Source of the DNA: CAVQCT01 sp964371785
GTDB lineage: Bacteria; Zixibacteria; MSB-5A5; GN15; FEB-12
Assembly (NCBI GenBank): GCA_964371785.1
Contig: CAYJOL010000002.1
Span: 186,001 to 250,000 of the forward strand
Reading direction: 5' to 3'
DNA: 64,000 bases
Both the position numbers and the translations under genes were made by a program. Positions within the stretch are counted from its first letter, which is position 1. Each line of letters starts with the position of its first letter. Of this stretch, positions 1 to 8,504 are shown one piece after another. The notes beneath the pieces are model-generated. The model had not been told where the DNA came from and did not search any database. It worked only from the letters and a program-made list of their open reading frames with translations.

Positions 1-2
1 CG

Positions 3-482
3 CTGGGAGCGGTGCTTGCGCTGGCCAATGACAACGGACTCTATCTGCTGGAGTTTGTCGATCGACGCGGCCTTGAAAACGAAATCGTGCGCCTTCGCAA
101 ACGGACGGGCTATATTGTTGTACCGGGAAATCACGAGCACCTTGACACGATTGCAGATGAAATCAAAGCGTATTTCGACGGCACATCATTCGAATTCAGT
201 GTTCCCATCATTCTGACCGGTTCGGAGTTTGAGCAGTCGGTGTGGAAAGTGCTTCGTACAATCCCACCGGGCCGAACGCAATCTTATGCCTGGATGGCAC
301 AGCAGCTTGGCAATGCGAATGCGACCCGCGCGGTCGGCCGCGCCAACGGACGCAATACGCTTGCGATTATTGTGCCGTGTCACCGGGTCATTCGCGCCGA
401 CGGGAGCCTCTGCGGCTATGGTGGTGGTATCTGGCGGAAACAATGGCTGCTGGAGCACGAGCGGAAAATCACAGGAAAGTGA
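3..482 (+). CDS. Methylated-DNA--[protein]-cysteine S-methyltransferase (5' partial)
   Basis: Repairs O6-alkylguanine by transferring the alkyl group irreversibly to its own cysteine. The catalytic PCHRV motif is present (residues about 122-126 counting from the GTG at 12), followed by the usual GYGGGIWRKQWLLEHE C-terminal block. The N-terminal part (FEQSVWKVLRTIPPGRTQSYAWMA) is the winged-helix DNA-binding half. The reading frame is open through base 3 and reads LGAVLALANDNGL, which matches the start of an Ogt/Ada core domain. The GTG at 12 is therefore probably internal and the gene begins outside the window. Whether it is a stand-alone Ogt or the C-terminal half of a longer Ada regulator cannot be decided here. 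It converges on the FkbM gene with a 48-base gap. Confidence 0.9.
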   Translation: MGAVLALANDNGLYLLEFVDRRGLENEIVRLRKRTGYIVVPGNHEHLDTIADEIKAYFDGTSFEFSVPIILTGSEFEQSVWKVLRTIPPGRTQSYAWMAQQLGNANATRAVGRANGRNTLAIIVPCHRVIRADGSLCGYGGGIWRKQWLLEHERKITGK

Positions 483-530
483 TCGAATGCGGCGAATGTC
501 CGCCAGCGGCGGATTTCGAGCGAGGGCGAA

Positions 531-1202
531 CTAGCCGGTCGGTTGGGCAAGGATATTCGGCGAGCCTGCTAATCTCTGGTGCGAGTAACCCATCGAGGCC
601 ACGGTTGCGATAACTTCATCCGAGCGCGTTTCTACAATCAGTACCGGACGATGATTCTCGATCATCTTTCGCATCCCGGCCAGCACCTGTGACTCATAAC
701 CCTCGGCATCGATCTTGACTAACGTAATTCTCTGTTTGATCGGGAGCAAATCCAGGGCCACTGTAAGCACTGCCAGATTACTTTCCCGATCAGGGTCACA
801 GTGAGCTTCGTAGTAATTGTAAAGGCCGGCCGTAGACTGCGGGATGGACATCCCGACAACATCGAGCTTATCCGACACCGCGGCGTTTATGAGGGTCACA
901 TTGGTATGGGCGAACGACTGGACATTGGAGGCAAGCAAGGAGAATGTGGTTGGCACCGGTTCTATCGCGATTACCCGTCCGGTCGCGCCGACCAGTTCGG
1001 AAAATCTTTTGGTGTAATGGCCGACATTCGCGCCGATATCAATTACCCAATCGCCGGAGGAGACAAACTTCGAGAGGATCCTGTAATCCGGTTCTGGGGA
1101 CACAAAAGTGCCACGTCGAATCTGGCGGCGGTAGTAAATTCGTTTGAGCCCACATCGCCATCGGTGAGGCAAGTGAGCCGCTAAACGCTTGAGCAGCGTC
1201 AT
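531..1202 (-). CDS. FkbM-family SAM-dependent methyltransferase
   Basis: Class I SAM methyltransferase of 223 residues. The glycine-rich SAM loop is VIDIGANVGHYT (about residues 53-64), followed by the acidic residue in IAIEP. The FkbM signature LVKIDAEGYE lies in the C-terminal half. FkbM enzymes methylate sugars or other hydroxyls, often in polysaccharide or natural-product pathways, but the substrate here is unknown. An AAGGA ribosome-binding site lies about 10 bases upstream of the ATG. No glycan cluster surrounds it. Confidence 0.85.
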   Translation of the reverse strand: MTLLKRLAAHLPHRWRCGLKRIYYRRQIRRGTFVSPEPDYRILSKFVSSGDWVIDIGANVGHYTKRFSELVGATGRVIAIEPVPTTFSLLASNVQSFAHTNVTLINAAVSDKLDVVGMSIPQSTAGLYNYYEAHCDPDRESNLAVLTVALDLLPIKQRITLVKIDAEGYESQVLAGMRKMIENHRPVLIVETRSDEVIATVASMGYSHQRLAGSPNILAQPTG

Positions 1203-1315
1203 GAAAAGCTTGTCCTTCTGGTAGCCGGCGTTTCTGCGCAGCGGCGTTAGTGACGGTGATAGTACTGCCCGCCCGGTGTTTATTCGATTCAGCCAACTCC
1301 TTACTTAGTCGGCAT

Positions 1316-2275
1316 TTATACTCCGTACTTGAGGTTGAGTTCCCGGGTCAGCCAGGGGAGGATTTTCCCATCCCTCATATGTGAGACAATACGTTGCCAA
1401 CTGACTTTTCGTAGCATCCGCGGATTCAGCAGGGCTTCTCGCGTCCCAACCACGGCGGCATGTCCTTCTCCACCGAACTGAAAAGCCGGATTTCGGTCAT
1501 CGTAGATGAGTACCACATGCCCACCATCTAGAGACACCGAATTGTCCGGACGCACTCCTATCGCCAGCACATTCCTGACCAGTTGATAGTTCTTGTAAAC
1601 CGGACACGGATTCAGGTCCTGATCGTTTCGCCAATGGAAGAGCTTTGGCACATAGTCCCAATACAAAATTCCCACCTCGGACAATGAGCATCGACTCTTA
1701 CGCCCTCTTTGAACCGAAAAGGTACCGTCGCACCAGTCGCTGCGATAGTTCGAGTCATCCGACCGTATCCGGGGACGGGAGCAGGTACCGATTTCCTGCT
1801 CGGTGAACTTGCATTCGATCGCTATCTGATACTCGCCGGAAAAGAAACCATCAAGGCTGGTTGAACGGGATTCGCCAAGATGGGTAATCTCGTGCTCCAT
1901 CTCAAAACTGTCTCGCGACACCCTCCTCTCGCCCAACAGAGCTTCGTCTTCGTCGTCTTTTAGTTCACTCAGAAGATGTATTGAGTCATGCACCACCAGG
2001 TTACCCAACACGCTCTGAGCCAGCGCCTGGGAGCTGTTCATACTGCCGAACCACCGGTGCCTGTCCTTGTCTGGTACTAGGTCAAGCAGACTTTTCCGTT
2101 CATTGGGTGTTGCCTCCGGATCGATAATGACGTTCCGCCATGCTTCGCTTTTGACAAAGACAGGCGGGCGGTCATCTTGAGCATCCGCTTTCTCAAATAG
2201 ATTTTGCCCATCTGGGAATATGCGTTTTACGTAGTCCCAGTAACGGCGGTTGAGATCGGTTTGGAAATCTGACAT
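1316..2275 (-). CDS. PD-(D/E)XK nuclease-like protein, PGN_0703-like
   Basis: A 319-residue protein. It carries a candidate PD-(D/E)XK nuclease core: Asp142 in LDGFF and the E-C-K triad at 154-156 in IAIECK, with acidic residues before it (E125-E129). The upstream FGSMNSSQALAQ block resembles the SSQAFA/FG region of PGN_0703-type restriction-endonuclease-like proteins. This suggests a DNA nuclease, but no methyltransferase or other restriction partner is adjacent, so the target and role are unknown. The ATG has a GGGGAG ribosome-binding site 4 bases upstream. The fold assignment is from motif reading only. Confidence 0.55.
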   Translation of the reverse strand: MSDFQTDLNRRYWDYVKRIFPDGQNLFEKADAQDDRPPVFVKSEAWRNVIIDPEATPNERKSLLDLVPDKDRHRWFGSMNSSQALAQSVLGNLVVHDSIHLLSELKDDEDEALLGERRVSRDSFEMEHEITHLGESRSTSLDGFFSGEYQIAIECKFTEQEIGTCSRPRIRSDDSNYRSDWCDGTFSVQRGRKSRCSLSEVGILYWDYVPKLFHWRNDQDLNPCPVYKNYQLVRNVLAIGVRPDNSVSLDGGHVVLIYDDRNPAFQFGGEGHAAVVGTREALLNPRMLRKVSWQRIVSHMRDGKILPWLTRELNLKYGV

Positions 2276-2615
2276 GTTTCTCCCCTTGGTTTAAAGTAGT
2301 CTCCTGACCTGGATTGGCAGGCCCGACGTTGCAGGCGAACTGAGGTCTCCTGCTGAACTGCAATCATAGTCGACCTCACTTTGGAGGAAGAAATCTACTG
2401 CTGGACTAACTCCTTTACCCGCCTTGCCAACCTTGTGTGCGTTTGGCATTAGTCAGCTCATAATAGTTAATCTCCGTCAGGGGGGCAAGCAGGACTTCGC
2501 CTCCGATCCCTAACGCTTACATTTTCTCGCAATCCGGCAACCTATTGACACGCTGGGGCGTATATTGCCATATTGACTTAGCCCGAATCAAAACTGTGGA
2601 AAGGGAGAATCCGAA
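2276..2615. other. Intergenic region between divergent genes
   Basis: About 340 bases separate the nuclease-like gene (minus) from the serine hydrolase (plus). No ORF or RNA gene is recognised. The right end holds the likely plus-strand promoter described separately. Nothing else could be supported. Confidence 0.5.
2545..2574 (+). promoter_or_regulatory. Putative sigma-70 promoter of the serine hydrolase gene
   Basis: A perfect TTGACA (2545-2550) is followed after 18 bases by CATATT (2569-2574). The start codon lies 41 bases further on. A second TATATT at 2561 is too close to the -35 box to pair with it. Assignment is by consensus only. Confidence 0.4.
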
Positions 2616-4061
2616 GTGATAAAGTGGTATAGCTCGTTAGTGATCTGCCTGGTGCTGGCGGGTCCGGCATTCGCCGCCCCGCAGGACTCCTCGTTCGCTC
2701 CGCCCGATAAACCCAACGGCGCCTGCGTGAAGGCGTATTTCGATGCCTATACGGCAGGTACCGAAGCGATGCGCGAGTTTTCGCTGAATTACGTGGCCGA
2801 TGAGTCACTGAACCGGCGCCCGATGAATGAGCGGCTGGAAATGTACAACCAGATGAAACAACAGATGGGAAGCATCCGCCCTGACCATGTTATCAAGTCC
2901 GACAGCGCCTCCACCGCCGTGCTTGTTGAAGGGACTGAGGACCGATGGTTCACCTTCACATTCATGTTCGAGCCGGTTCCTGAACACAAGCTTCTGGGTA
3001 TTCGAATCGACATGACGGATCCGACCATCGCCGATCAGCCGACCACCCCCATGACTCAGCAGGAGTATATTGACTCCCTGAGCAACCGCCTCACTGAAAT
3101 GGCGAACGTAGACTCTTTCTCGGGTGTAGTGCTGGTGGCGCGTAATGATATTATCATCTTCGAGAAGGCATACGGTCTGGCCAGCAAGGAATTCAAGGTA
3201 CCGAACGCGCTGGATACCAAATTTAATCTGGGTTCGATCAACAAGGTTTTTACCAAGATCGCGATCGGTCAGTTGGTCCAGCAGGGGAAACTCAAGTTCA
3301 CTGACACGCTGGGCAAATTCCTGCCGGATTATCCGGATATTAATGCGCGAAGTCAGGTGATGGTTCGTCACCTCCTGGAAATGTCATCGGGGATCGGCGA
3401 CTTTTTCGGCGAGAAGTTTGACCAGACGCCCAAGGATAAATTCCGGACCAATAACGATTTTCTGCCGATGTTTGACAGCATACCGCTGGCCTTTCAGCCG
3501 GGGACCAAACGGGAGTATTCCAACGGCGGATATATCGTGCTCGGGGCAATTATCGAGAAAGTATCCGGACAGCCATACTACGACTATGTCAGGCAAAACA
3601 TCTATCTGCCGTCCGAAATGAAAAACACCGACTGGTACGCGGCGGATGACCCGGTGGAGAATCTGGCCGAAGGTTATTCTCACCCCAATGACAGTTCCGA
3701 TCTGTATGTCAACAACATCTACACTCGTCCGGCTCGGGGAAGCGCGGCCGGCGGCGGGTACTCGACAGTTGAGGACCTTCTGAAATTCACTATTTCGCTT
3801 CACAACAATCAACTTCTATCGCCGGAATACACGGACTGGTTTTTCTCCGGGATACCACCCGCGGATTCATCGCAGACCGGCCCTGGCCCGCAGATGCCCC
3901 GTTCAGTAGGTTTTGCCGGTGGCGCCCCTGGCATCAATGCGGATATAGAAGCTGATTTCGATGCCGGAACTACCGTAATTGTGCTAGGTAATTACGACCC
4001 GCCGAATGCCAGCCGGGTGGCGAACCTCGCCCGCCAGTGGCTGGAACGGGTGTCGGAATAA
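2616..4061 (+). CDS. Secreted class C beta-lactamase-like serine hydrolase
   Basis: A 481-residue protein with an N-terminal signal peptide (about residues 1-19, ending AFA-AP). A DUF3471-like or undefined N-terminal region comes first, then a class C beta-lactamase/DD-peptidase domain from about residue 145. The nucleophile motif S-x-x-K is S207-I-N-K210, and the second motif Y-x-N is Y301-S-N303. The family includes esterases, D-aminopeptidases and penicillin-binding-protein-like enzymes, so antibiotic hydrolysis should not be assumed. The GTG start is chosen because AGGGAG lies 9 bases upstream and the signal peptide begins there. It acts outside the cytoplasm, and no operon partner overlaps it. 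Confidence 0.85.
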   Translation: MIKWYSSLVICLVLAGPAFAAPQDSSFAPPDKPNGACVKAYFDAYTAGTEAMREFSLNYVADESLNRRPMNERLEMYNQMKQQMGSIRPDHVIKSDSASTAVLVEGTEDRWFTFTFMFEPVPEHKLLGIRIDMTDPTIADQPTTPMTQQEYIDSLSNRLTEMANVDSFSGVVLVARNDIIIFEKAYGLASKEFKVPNALDTKFNLGSINKVFTKIAIGQLVQQGKLKFTDTLGKFLPDYPDINARSQVMVRHLLEMSSGIGDFFGEKFDQTPKDKFRTNNDFLPMFDSIPLAFQPGTKREYSNGGYIVLGAIIEKVSGQPYYDYVRQNIYLPSEMKNTDWYAADDPVENLAEGYSHPNDSSDLYVNNIYTRPARGSAAGGGYSTVEDLLKFTISLHNNQLLSPEYTDWFFSGIPPADSSQTGPGPQMPRSVGFAGGAPGINADIEADFDAGTTVIVLGNYDPPNASRVANLARQWLERVSE

Positions 4062-4174
4062 TACATCACTTATATGAAATCAGCTCTTCCCGAACGGTGA
4101 GTTCAAGAACGCCTTGGTCGATACTCGCCGTACGAATTCTCTGAGAGCAAATGCATTTGAGATAGGAGGGTGAA

Positions 4175-5833
4175 ATGTCTCGTAGTGTGTGCCTTATGCT
4201 GCTCCTGTTGGTAAACTCAGTTGTTTACGCTCAGGATGCCCTTGAAAGTGCTGATCTGGATGCCTATGCCCAGACCCGATCGGCCGATATAGCAAAGCTA
4301 TGGCAGGAAGAGTCCTACAACCAGGCGCTGGTTATTCTGCGCGAGCTGTACAACACGCCAGGTATGGACAATACGGAATATGCCTGGACGTCGATTCTTT
4401 ATAACATGGCTTGCGCCTACTCATTGTTAGGCAACAGCGACAGCGCTATGACATATCTTCAGCGGACTATCGACGCCGGTTTTCAGGATTATGATCATCT
4501 GCTTCAGGATAGCGATCTTGACCCTGTCAGAGCTGACGCTCGATTTCCGCGTTTGCTTGCCACGGCAAAGCGCGCGTCTGAATTCTGGGACAATCCGGCC
4601 ATTGGAACAAAATACCGTGATGATCTCTCCGAGGACGAGAAGGTCGCCGGTCTGGCCAAACTCTGGATGGAAATCAAGCTTAACTTTGCTCATTTTGACC
4701 ATGTGCCGGAGCTTAACTGGGATAGACTCTTTGTTGCGTTCATTCCCCGTGTTAAGCAGACAAACTCAACGCTCGAGTACGTTCGAATGCTTCAGGAGAT
4801 GTGCGCCAAGTTGAAAGACGGCCATACCGGCATTACTCCGCCGCGTGAATTGTGGCCAACAATATGGGCATCGCCGGATATAAGCACACAGCTTATCGAA
4901 AAGAGAGTCATCGTAACAAAAGTAGACTCAGACAGCGCCAGGCAAAGGGGAGTACAAGTTGGTATGGAGGTTCTGGCGATTGATGGTTTGGACGTGAAGG
5001 ACTACGCCGCAAGGTACGTCCAACCGTACATAAGCGCTTCAACACCCCAGGCACTGGATGTCCAGACATATGCGTATTATCTGTTGCAAGGTCCGGTCGA
5101 CAAACCGATCAACCTTTCTCTTGGCGATACCAATGGTCTAAGGAGCAACGTAACACTCCCGCGGAAAGTGGGATTCTCCTGGCCACCTGTGGTGGAGTAC
5201 AATGTACTTCCCGGCAATATTTCCTATGTCGAGTTTACCACTTTCTCGACTGACTCGGCTGTCTTTATCTTCGACACTCTGTTCAACCGGATCTCACAAT
5301 CCAAAGGGCTTATAATAGATCTGCGGAGAAACGGGGGTGGCAATTCAAGTGTTGGGTGGGATATCCTCGGATATTTGACAGACAGCGCTTTTGCGACTCT
5401 CAAAAGCGAGTCAGTTGATTATTCACCTCAGCGACGAATCGATGGACGCGCGCAAAGATATTTGGGCTCCGTGTGGACTTCAAACCCGAATGGCATGCAC
5501 CTCTTCAAAGGTCCGGTGGTGGTGTTGTCGAGCGCCTTCACCGGCTCGGCGGCCGAAGACTTCCTTGTGGCATTCAGCGCGATGCACCGTGGCGCCATTA
5601 TAGGCGAACCAAGCAGCGGGTCGACTGGTCAGCCGTTATTATTCCAATTGCCGGGCGGTATATCGGCCAGAGTATGCACCAAACGCTGCTATTATCCCGA
5701 TGGTAAAGACTTTGTGGGGATTGGAGTACAGCCGGATCTCGTGGTACAACGGACAATCGAAGACCTGCGGCAGAATACAGATGCTGCGCTTAACGCGGCG
5801 GTAAAATACATCGAAGCGCGTGTCGCAGAGTAG
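4175..5833 (+). CDS. Secreted S41-family (C-terminal processing) peptidase
   Basis: A 552-residue protein with a signal peptide (cleavage near VYA-QD, about residue 20) and a tetratricopeptide-like N-terminal region (residues 40-130). A tricorn-core-like segment with LKDGHTG, a PDZ-like module (about 235-310) and the TSPc catalytic domain follow. The catalytic serine is Ser458 in the TGSAAED motif, preceded by LIIDLRRNGGGN. S41 peptidases cut unstructured C-termini in the periplasm or on the cell surface. An AGGAGG ribosome-binding site precedes the ATG. The 113-base gap from the upstream serine hydrolase gene allows co-transcription but does not prove it. Confidence 0.9.
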   Translation: MSRSVCLMLLLLVNSVVYAQDALESADLDAYAQTRSADIAKLWQEESYNQALVILRELYNTPGMDNTEYAWTSILYNMACAYSLLGNSDSAMTYLQRTIDAGFQDYDHLLQDSDLDPVRADARFPRLLATAKRASEFWDNPAIGTKYRDDLSEDEKVAGLAKLWMEIKLNFAHFDHVPELNWDRLFVAFIPRVKQTNSTLEYVRMLQEMCAKLKDGHTGITPPRELWPTIWASPDISTQLIEKRVIVTKVDSDSARQRGVQVGMEVLAIDGLDVKDYAARYVQPYISASTPQALDVQTYAYYLLQGPVDKPINLSLGDTNGLRSNVTLPRKVGFSWPPVVEYNVLPGNISYVEFTTFSTDSAVFIFDTLFNRISQSKGLIIDLRRNGGGNSSVGWDILGYLTDSAFATLKSESVDYSPQRRIDGRAQRYLGSVWTSNPNGMHLFKGPVVVLSSAFTGSAAEDFLVAFSAMHRGAIIGEPSSGSTGQPLLFQLPGGISARVCTKRCYYPDGKDFVGIGVQPDLVVQRTIEDLRQNTDAALNAAVKYIEARVAE

Positions 5834-5875
5834 ACGGCTCCTGTCGCCTCACAAAATCGTCCGCTGAATTGTCTC

Positions 5876-5910
5876 TTGACAAGATTGTCGATTATCGTAT
5901 TATTGCGATA
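5876..5910 (+). promoter_or_regulatory. Promoter with overlapping ArsR-type operator
   Basis: A consensus TTGACA (5876-5881) and TATTAT (5898-5903) are spaced by 16 bases. An inverted repeat TATCG-N8-CGATA spans 5893-5910 and covers the -10 box. Such a palindrome is typical of ArsR/SmtB repressor sites and lies 20 bases before the regulator's own start codon, so autorepression is the likely reading. Confidence 0.7.
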
Positions 5911-5929
5911 TTTGACCGGAGTTTTGACC

Positions 5930-6256
5930 ATGCGAAAGACCATACCTACCATACCTCCACCCTGTTGCACGCTGGAGATTTCCGGAGTTCAGCAGAAACG
6001 GTTTGTCCGGATGGCCCGGGCGTTGGGGAATCCGATACGATTCGAGATTCTCAAGTTCCTCGTCACGCACCCGGGCTGCATTACCGGGGATGTCGTGGAC
6101 TATTTGCCAATCGCACAGGCAACGGTGTCACAGCACTTGAAAGTACTCCGGGAGGCCGGGTGGATTCGCGGGACAATCGATGGTAAAGCTACTTGCTACT
6201 GTCTCGACCCGGAAAACGTCGTATGGTTCAAATCGATAGTCGGCGAGATATTTTGA
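5930..6256 (+). CDS. ArsR/SmtB-family transcriptional regulator
   Basis: A 108-residue winged-helix repressor. The core runs from ARALGNPIRFEILKFL through the recognition helix AQATVSQHLKVLREAGW and the wing GTIDGKATCYCLD. The ATG at 5930 is chosen because GGAG lies a few bases upstream. A longer reading from the TTG at 5876 would start inside the -35 box. Cysteines occur near the N-terminus (PPCCTLE) and in CYC, but the classical ELCVCD metal box is absent, so the inducer is unknown. No target operon other than its own promoter is evident. Confidence 0.85.
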   Translation: MRKTIPTIPPPCCTLEISGVQQKRFVRMARALGNPIRFEILKFLVTHPGCITGDVVDYLPIAQATVSQHLKVLREAGWIRGTIDGKATCYCLDPENVVWFKSIVGEIF

Positions 6257-6307
6257 TATTCAAAGGTTCCGGTCAGCGGCCTGAGAACCGGTTGACGCCG
6301 TTCCCTG

Positions 6308-6781
6308 CTAGTGCTTAGCCACATGAAGGATCTGGCGAATTGAACCGAGATGGTAAGCAGTATGGACAATTGCCGCCTGGATGCCACCCAGATTTCTTTC
6401 CAATGACCAGTCCTTGATCGACTTCGTCAGGGCCACGAGTCGGTCGTGCTCAGCGTGCAGGTCGGTCAAGAGCCTTGCCCAGTCTTCAGGCGTAATTTCG
6501 TTTTTCCGCCAGCTTGTCCGCCACTCGATTTTGCCTTGTTGCTTATCCTGAATGTAATCCTGGATTACTCGCAGGTAAAAGCGGACATGTTCCACTTGGG
6601 CCGCTATGCTTGTTCCGGTTTCAGTCACCGGTCGCGAAGCTTCTTCTGCGGAGAGCGAGGCCAGAGTCTCATATAGTGACGTTCCCCTGTCGAGATAGAT
6701 CCCCTGCACCTTCTCAAACGTTTCTTCGAGAAAGTCGTGCATCTGTTTTGCAATCAACTCACCTGAAACCTGTTCAGCCAA
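6308..6781 (-). CDS. DinB-like (DUF1572-type) protein
   Basis: A 157-residue all-helical protein. It has spaced histidines typical of the DinB/YfiT four-helix bundle: H in EHVRFYL (about residue 65), HAEHDRL (about 110) and HTAYHLGSIRQ near the C-terminus. Members bind a divalent metal and often act as thiol-dependent transferases or damage-induced proteins, but no substrate can be assigned. The start is a TTG with AAGGGA six bases upstream. It is a stand-alone gene convergent with the ArsR gene. Confidence 0.75.
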   Translation of the reverse strand: MAEQVSGELIAKQMHDFLEETFEKVQGIYLDRGTSLYETLASLSAEEASRPVTETGTSIAAQVEHVRFYLRVIQDYIQDKQQGKIEWRTSWRKNEITPEDWARLLTDLHAEHDRLVALTKSIKDWSLERNLGGIQAAIVHTAYHLGSIRQILHVAKH

Positions 6782-6869
6782 CTTTGTCCCTTTCTATCGA
6801 AATCACTGTCAACAAGGGTGTCTACACCACCCTCGATGGCTTCATTCCGCGCACGTGAGTTCAGCGAGC

Positions 6870-7262
6870 TTACTTTCGCGCCAGTGTACCCAGCGCCCAC
6901 TGTTCCGCTTCATCGACAGCTTCGAAGAGTCTTACTACTATCGCATCTTCGAAAGCATCGTTCAGTGCAATGAATATCCGTGCAGTTGAGGTGTCCTTTC
7001 CTTTCGGAAAGACAATTGCCCACTTACACTTTCCAGTCTGCTGTTTGATACGTGAGATGTAAGCTCTGAATCGATCGACGTCGGCCAATGTCCATCTGAC
7101 CGATGCTCCGGAGAAGTCACACACCGCATTCATGCCCATTCGGTAATTCGGATCGCCCAAGATCTTGTTGACCAACTCGATCTCATCATCCACAGTCACG
7201 ATCCCCCTATGTGTCTTTCTGAAGAGGTTCTCGTTCGGGAGAACTACATATGTACTCTCCAT
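6870..7262 (-). CDS. Hypothetical protein, possible SpoIIAA/STAS-like fold
   Basis: About 130 residues, no signal peptide or membrane segment. The segment order (beta-rich start TYVVLPNENLFRKTHRGIVTVDDE, then NAVCDFSGAS, then a helix and WAIVFPKGKD) resembles small SpoIIAA-like/STAS proteins, but this is only a visual impression. The ATG at 7262 is chosen over an upstream TTG because AGGGAG sits six bases before it. No functional partner is seen. Confidence 0.6.
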   Translation of the reverse strand: MESTYVVLPNENLFRKTHRGIVTVDDEIELVNKILGDPNYRMGMNAVCDFSGASVRWTLADVDRFRAYISRIKQQTGKCKWAIVFPKGKDTSTARIFIALNDAFEDAIVVRLFEAVDEAEQWALGTLARK

Positions 7263-7493
7263 ACACAACTCCCTGGCTTGGGGTTCACCTAAGCGATTAT
7301 ACGATAATTTTAGTGTATGGGCGTGATGACTTTTTTTGTGATCGCATTTTACTTCAGCCGCTCTCGGCCGCGACAGCGCAGAGCGTTTTCGTGTTTTTTG
7401 CCGTAACAGATTGGCACACAGAGCATTTCGAGTAATCTACTTGGCCACGATCAGCCAAGTGGGCTCCCACCAAAAAATGTCTCTAGCCGGCCG

Positions 7494-8413
7494 TTAATGC
7501 CAGGAAGTCACATGCTCCTTCAGCCAGGCGATAATCGCCGGCGGGCCTTTTACCTGCTTGTACCAGTCGGGTCCGATTTTCTCAAGAGAGACAACGCGGC
7601 GAAGGATGGCCACTTCGTCGAGCGAATCGAAAGGCCGCGGAGCTTGATACTGCCGATCGAAAAGCATCGGATAGTTGTACCGGCCGGACAAGTCCTTCAT
7701 TGCTTCCCTTCCCACTTTGTGCAGTATCGCGCCGGTGAGCACGTGCTGGTGTAAGAAGACCTGTCGAACCTCGCTGTTCTCGCACAGTCGTTGTACCAGA
7801 GGATCTTGATACGCGTGCGTAAATTCCTTTGCCCACTCCCGCATCACTCCCAGCGCTGGACGTACAGCCAGAAGTCCACAGTGAAAGTATGAGCGGATCC
7901 TCTGTTGATCAACCGGCGTAGTCATGGGAAACAGCATGCTGTCGTCGAGTCCCTGCAATTCATATATGCGCGCCCAAAGTTCATCCGGCTCATTGTCAAA
8001 AAGCGAGCCGGCGCGGTTATGCATCACCGGCGTGTAGGCAAGGTTCAGGTTGATTGGCAGACTAAGTTCATCCGGCTCTTTGATCACGACAGCGTCATTG
8101 TCGATCCAGACCATGGTCCCCCGATGGTCTTCAAGCATATCTCCGCCGTTGCCGCTGCGAACGGCTTGTCGCCGTAAAAGAGCAGACGAGCATCCGAAGG
8201 AGTTTCGCAACGGACTATCCGTACTCCAAGGGACTGCAATCTCCTGACATGACTCTCGGTAAACCAGGCCATGTGCGTCGGCACCACAGTGAGTACGTCG
8301 GAGCCTGAATACTTACCTGCAAACTCTCTAATGCTGGCAACCAGCGTGACCGCATTATTTAACGCCTCGTTGCATTCACAGAATGTGGCAAATGTGATGT
8401 TATCGTAACTCAT
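7494..8413 (-). pseudogene. Glycosyltransferase-like gene interrupted by a frameshift
   Basis: Two consecutive frames on the minus strand read as one protein. The first runs from the ATG at 8413 (MSYDNITFATFCE, with GGAAAG upstream) through DKPFAAATAEICLKTIGG. The second continues TMVWIDNDAVVIKEPDE to the stop at 7494. The break lies at a run of five G (plus-strand C at 8118-8122). One extra G would restore ATC-GGG-GGG-ACC-ATG and give a 306-residue product. The D-x-D motif (WIDNDAVV) and YFHCGLLAVRP resemble GT-A-fold glycosyltransferases. It lies 91 bases after the histidine kinase. It may be a sequencing or assembly error, a real null, or a phase-variable tract. Confidence 0.7.
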
Positions 8414-8504
8414 CGGTCTTTCCGGCAATGCGCATTGTTTCGGTACGAAGATACCATAGGATATGTTGCGCTGACAAGAGATTCCGGCAAACTGCCGTGG
8501 CTGG

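Noticed and set aside
5876..6256. Longer ArsR reading from a TTG at 5876
   Set aside because: The TTG is part of a consensus -35 box and the ATG at 5930 has its own ribosome-binding site.
7582..7836. Alternative-frame ORFs inside the glycosyltransferase-like gene
   Set aside because: Low-complexity translations opposing a coherent protein in another frame.
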